A DNA stretch of 8,334 nt from Treponema sp. (lineage in GTDB: Bacteria; Spirochaetota; Spirochaetia; Treponematales; Treponemataceae). Under the pieces are notes generated by a model. The model searched no databases and was not told the origin of the DNA. It was given only the letters and a program-made list of their open reading frames with translations. The translations under genes and the position numbers were made by a program. Every line of letters begins with the position of its first letter. The stretch's first letter is position 1. The stretch covers positions 1-8,334 of the forward strand of contig JAFOTA010000144.1 in the NCBI GenBank assembly GCA_017421145.1, given 5' to 3'. This document shows, in pieces, positions 5,950-8,334 of this stretch.

Positions 5950-7761
5950 ATGGCAGATTTAGAAAATCCTTTGGTAATACAGTCAGATAGAACTCTCATG
6001 CTGGACGTTCATTCACCACGTGCGGAAGAATGCCGGAACGCCTTGATTCCTTTTGCAGAATTGGAAAAATCTCCTGAGCATTGGCACACCTACAGGATTT
6101 CCGCTCTTTCGCTTTGGAATGCATCCAGCGCAGGTTATTCTCCCGAAAAAGTCATTTCGCAGCTGAAAGAGTTTTCCCGATATGAAATGCCGTCTGCCGT
6201 AGAAATGTGGATTCAAGAAACTGGTGAACGCTTCGGAAAAATCCGCCTTGTACCGGGACCTGTCTATGAAAAAACGGAAAACGGAAAAACAATAAAAGAA
6301 GAATATCTGTTTTTGGTCTGCAAGTCTCCTTTTATCTACAAACAGATTGATTACAATGCACCGCTAAAAAAACTGATGGTTCCGCATGAATATGAGTGTC
6401 CGCCAGGAAACACGGTTGAAGTTTCGGATGAAGAAAGAAAATTCTGTTTCATGCTGAATCTGACTGACCGAGGCACGATAAAGCAAAATCTGCTTGCATT
6501 GAACTGGCCGGTAAAAGATGACGTACCTCTTATTGACGGCGAACCGATGGAAATTTCACTGCGCGAAACAACTGCATCAGGAAAAAAATTTGAAATCCGC
6601 ACATATCAAAGGGAATCTGCGCAGGCATTGGTCGGCGACAAAGGCCCTGGTACCGGATTCGGAACGATCGTTCTGCCATGCGGAGCCGGAAAAACAATAG
6701 TCGGCATGCTGATTATGGAAATGCTGAAAACAAACACGCTGATCGTAACGACAAACATTTCCGCCGTTCACCAATGGATTGACGAGCTGATCGACAAGAC
6801 ATCCCTTACAAGAGACGACATTGCAGAATACACGGGCGAAAACAAAAATGTAAAATCCATAACGGTTGCGACATATCAGGTTTTGACATGGCGGCCGGAA
6901 AAAACAGGTCCATATCCGCATTTTTCACTTTTCCGCACGCGCAATTGGGGACTGATAATCTATGACGAAGTACACATGCTTCCGGCTCCCGTTTTTAGGA
7001 TTGCAGCTGAATTGCAGGCCGTCCGCCGGGTGGGATTGACGGCAACGCTTGTCCGTGAAGACGGATGCGAAGGAAACGTTTTTTCTCTGGTTGGCCCGAA
7101 ACGCTATGACGTGCCTTGGAAAGAGCTTGAAAAAGACAAATGGATTGCAACCGCCGAATGTGTTGAAGTAAGAATCAACATGGACGATGAGCTTAAATTC
7201 AAATATGTCGTGGCAGGCAAAAGGGAACAGAACAAAATCGCAGCCACAAATCCGCTGAAAGTCCGCATTGCAAAAGAGCTTGTCGAAAAATTCCCCGATG
7301 ACAAAATCCTCATAATCGGACAGTATCTGGATCAGTTGGATGAAATCGCAAAAATTCTTAACGCACCGATAATCACCGGGAAAACAAAAAATTCCATGCG
7401 CGACCAAATCTATTCTGATTTCAGACAAGGAAAAATAAAAGTGCTTGTCGTAAGCAAAGTCGCGAATTTTGCAATAGATCTGCCTGATGCAAGCATGGCG
7501 ATTGAAGTGAGCGGAGTTTTTGGTTCACGCCAAGAAGAAGCCCAGCGTTTAGGCCGCCTTTTACGCCCGAAAGAACGCACAGCAAGATTTTTCACGATCG
7601 TTTCAAAAGATTCAATCGATGAAGAATTCGGAACGAAGCGCCAGAAATTTTTGGGTGAGCAGGGCTATGCATACAGAATCATCCGCTACGAAAATGAAGA
7701 CAGCTTTGACGAACTCATAGAAAAAGACAAAATCCCTGACAAAAGGAGATGCAACTTATGA
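5950..7761 (+). CDS. XPB/Rad25-type DNA repair helicase (superfamily 2)
   Basis: This 603-residue protein is a bacterial XPB, a 3'-5' DNA-translocating SF2 ATPase related to the TFIIH subunit that opens DNA in nucleotide excision repair. Bacterial forms unwind DNA in vitro, but their cellular role is less clear. The N-terminal domain begins with PLVIQSDRTLMLDV and FAELEKSPEHWHTYRI, close to the mycobacterial protein as I recall it. Motifs: Walker A LPCGAGKT (242-249), DEVH (339-342), TAT (364-366) followed at once by the XPB-specific RED triplet (369-371), and motif VI QEEAQRLGRLLRPK (528-541). The C-terminal FLGEQGYAYRI is also typical. All key residues are intact. The ATG at 5950 has no Shine-Dalgarno and lies about 10 bases from the predicted transcript start; the next Met (codon 17) would cut into conserved sequence. 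The stop overlaps the next gene's start (ATGA). It is divergent from the TetR gene. Confidence 0.95.
   Translation: MADLENPLVIQSDRTLMLDVHSPRAEECRNALIPFAELEKSPEHWHTYRISALSLWNASSAGYSPEKVISQLKEFSRYEMPSAVEMWIQETGERFGKIRLVPGPVYEKTENGKTIKEEYLFLVCKSPFIYKQIDYNAPLKKLMVPHEYECPPGNTVEVSDEERKFCFMLNLTDRGTIKQNLLALNWPVKDDVPLIDGEPMEISLRETTASGKKFEIRTYQRESAQALVGDKGPGTGFGTIVLPCGAGKTIVGMLIMEMLKTNTLIVTTNISAVHQWIDELIDKTSLTRDDIAEYTGENKNVKSITVATYQVLTWRPEKTGPYPHFSLFRTRNWGLIIYDEVHMLPAPVFRIAAELQAVRRVGLTATLVREDGCEGNVFSLVGPKRYDVPWKELEKDKWIATAECVEVRINMDDELKFKYVVAGKREQNKIAATNPLKVRIAKELVEKFPDDKILIIGQYLDQLDEIAKILNAPIITGKTKNSMRDQIYSDFRQGKIKVLVVSKVANFAIDLPDASMAIEVSGVFGSRQEEAQRLGRLLRPKERTARFFTIVSKDSIDEEFGTKRQKFLGEQGYAYRIIRYENEDSFDELIEKDKIPDKRRCNL
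7743..7748 (+). promoter_or_regulatory. Shine-Dalgarno of the XPB partner gene, inside the helicase gene
   Basis: AAGGAG lies nine bases before the ATG at 7758 and within the last codons of the helicase. Together with the ATGA overlap it points to coupled translation. It contrasts with the helicase itself, which has no such site. Confidence 0.75.
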
Positions 7762-8334
7762 AATTCAGTCCTGAAGTTACAAGCCGCATAAATCAGTGGA
7801 AAGAAAATTTGACCGCAATGCCCACGGATCAGTTCTTGGATCATGCCAGAATGTTTTTGGGAGAAATTTCCACGCCGTTCAATAAGCAGAATCTTGTGAC
7901 ACAGCTCTCGACTTTTTTCTGTCAGGACGAAAACAAAAAAAACATAATCGCTCTTTTGGGCAAAAATGATTTGAAAATAATCTCGCTTGTAAAAATCATG
8001 CCGGAACCGACAAAAAAAAGCGTCATTGATTTTTTCTCCGATGACAGCGATCCGTTTTCAATCCGCGCGCACTTGCAGAATCTTGAAGAACGCATGATTC
8101 TTTACACATGCAAATCAAAATCCAGCACAAAAGAAATTTATTCCATAAACCCGATCCTCGAAGAAGCACTCGGTTCAAAAATCGGAATGGAAGCTTTGAT
8201 TGAAAAACAAGTGCCTGAAAAAAACGCTGATCCTTCCGCCATAACCCTTTCGCCGATTTTTTTAGCGTCGTTCATTTCGTTCTGCATTTCGCACCCGGAA
8301 TTATGCAAAAGTGACGGCTCCATAAAAAAGAAAG
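7758..8334 (+). CDS. XPB-coupled protein of unknown function, possible winged-helix domain (3' end outside window)
   Basis: The ATG at 7758 overlaps the helicase stop (ATGA) and the frame stays open through the last base, giving 192 residues of a longer protein. It starts MKFSPEVTSRINQW and is largely helical, with no signal peptide, no membrane segment and no nucleotide-binding motif in the visible part. Residues about 70-135 could form a winged-helix-like unit: helices, then NLEERMILYTC (108-118), a short Ser/Lys turn, and IYSINPILEEAL (127-138). That 'L..LEE..ILY......YSINP.L' pattern recalls the helicase-associated proteins (helicase XPB/Ssl2 N-terminal-type domain) encoded beside XPB in actinobacteria, but I cannot confirm the match. 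Coupling to XPB strongly suggests a shared process, perhaps loading the helicase or binding DNA. The frame itself is certain; the role is inferred. Confidence 0.8.
   Translation, partial: MKFSPEVTSRINQWKENLTAMPTDQFLDHARMFLGEISTPFNKQNLVTQLSTFFCQDENKKNIIALLGKNDLKIISLVKIMPEPTKKSVIDFFSDDSDPFSIRAHLQNLEERMILYTCKSKSSTKEIYSINPILEEALGSKIGMEALIEKQVPEKNADPSAITLSPIFLASFISFCISHPELCKSDGSIKKK

Noticed and set aside
6925..7428. 167-residue - strand open frame inside the XPB gene
   Set aside because: Opposite the conserved helicase motifs, with Phe/Cys-rich composition typical of a reverse-frame shadow.
1..8334. CRISPR array, tRNA, insertion sequence or defence island
   Set aside because: No spaced direct repeats, cloverleaf, transposase or terminal inverted repeats were seen; XPB alone does not indicate a defence system.

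Overview
The window reads like a chromosomal segment of a spirochaete, most probably a Treponema. The main reasons are a bacterial XPB-type helicase very close in sequence to those carried by Treponema and actinobacteria, a lipoprotein with a spirochaete-style lipobox and an M30-type protease domain, and moderate A+T content with A-rich codons. This placement is inferred from protein character only; no rRNA or other marker is present.

The left half (1-4275, + strand) looks like one operon. It holds the end of an unrecognised beta-rich protein (cut by the window edge), a 718-residue secreted lipoprotein with an N-terminal fibronectin-III-like region and an M30 (hyicolysin-type) zinc metallopeptidase domain, an M29/aminopeptidase-T-type aminopeptidase with no signal peptide, and a 157-residue exported protein ending in a small beta-barrel-like domain. 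The gaps between them are only 23-28 bp, and a strong intrinsic terminator follows at 4233-4275. Together the genes suggest protein or peptide breakdown: an outside endopeptidase and an inside aminopeptidase, plus two exported proteins of unknown role.

The middle (4273-5809, - strand) is a two-gene unit running toward the first operon: a TetR-type repressor followed, 25 bp later, by a single ABC ATPase of the FecE/BtuD-like class. No permease or binding protein lies beside it here. A good -35/-10 pair stands upstream of the repressor.

The right part (5950-8334, + strand) is the XPB helicase gene, transcribed divergently from the TetR gene, and translationally coupled (ATGA overlap) to a second gene that runs off the window. 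The second gene is not a recognised enzyme; it has a possible winged-helix-like stretch and is probably a functional partner of XPB. The helicase promoter contains a perfect CCGAA-T-TTCGG inverted repeat and gives an almost leaderless message with no Shine-Dalgarno.

I found no tRNA, rRNA, CRISPR array, insertion sequence or phage gene. The most interesting points are the XPB-partner pair with its unusual promoter and the TetR/orphan ATPase unit; the rest looks like ordinary spirochaete gene content.
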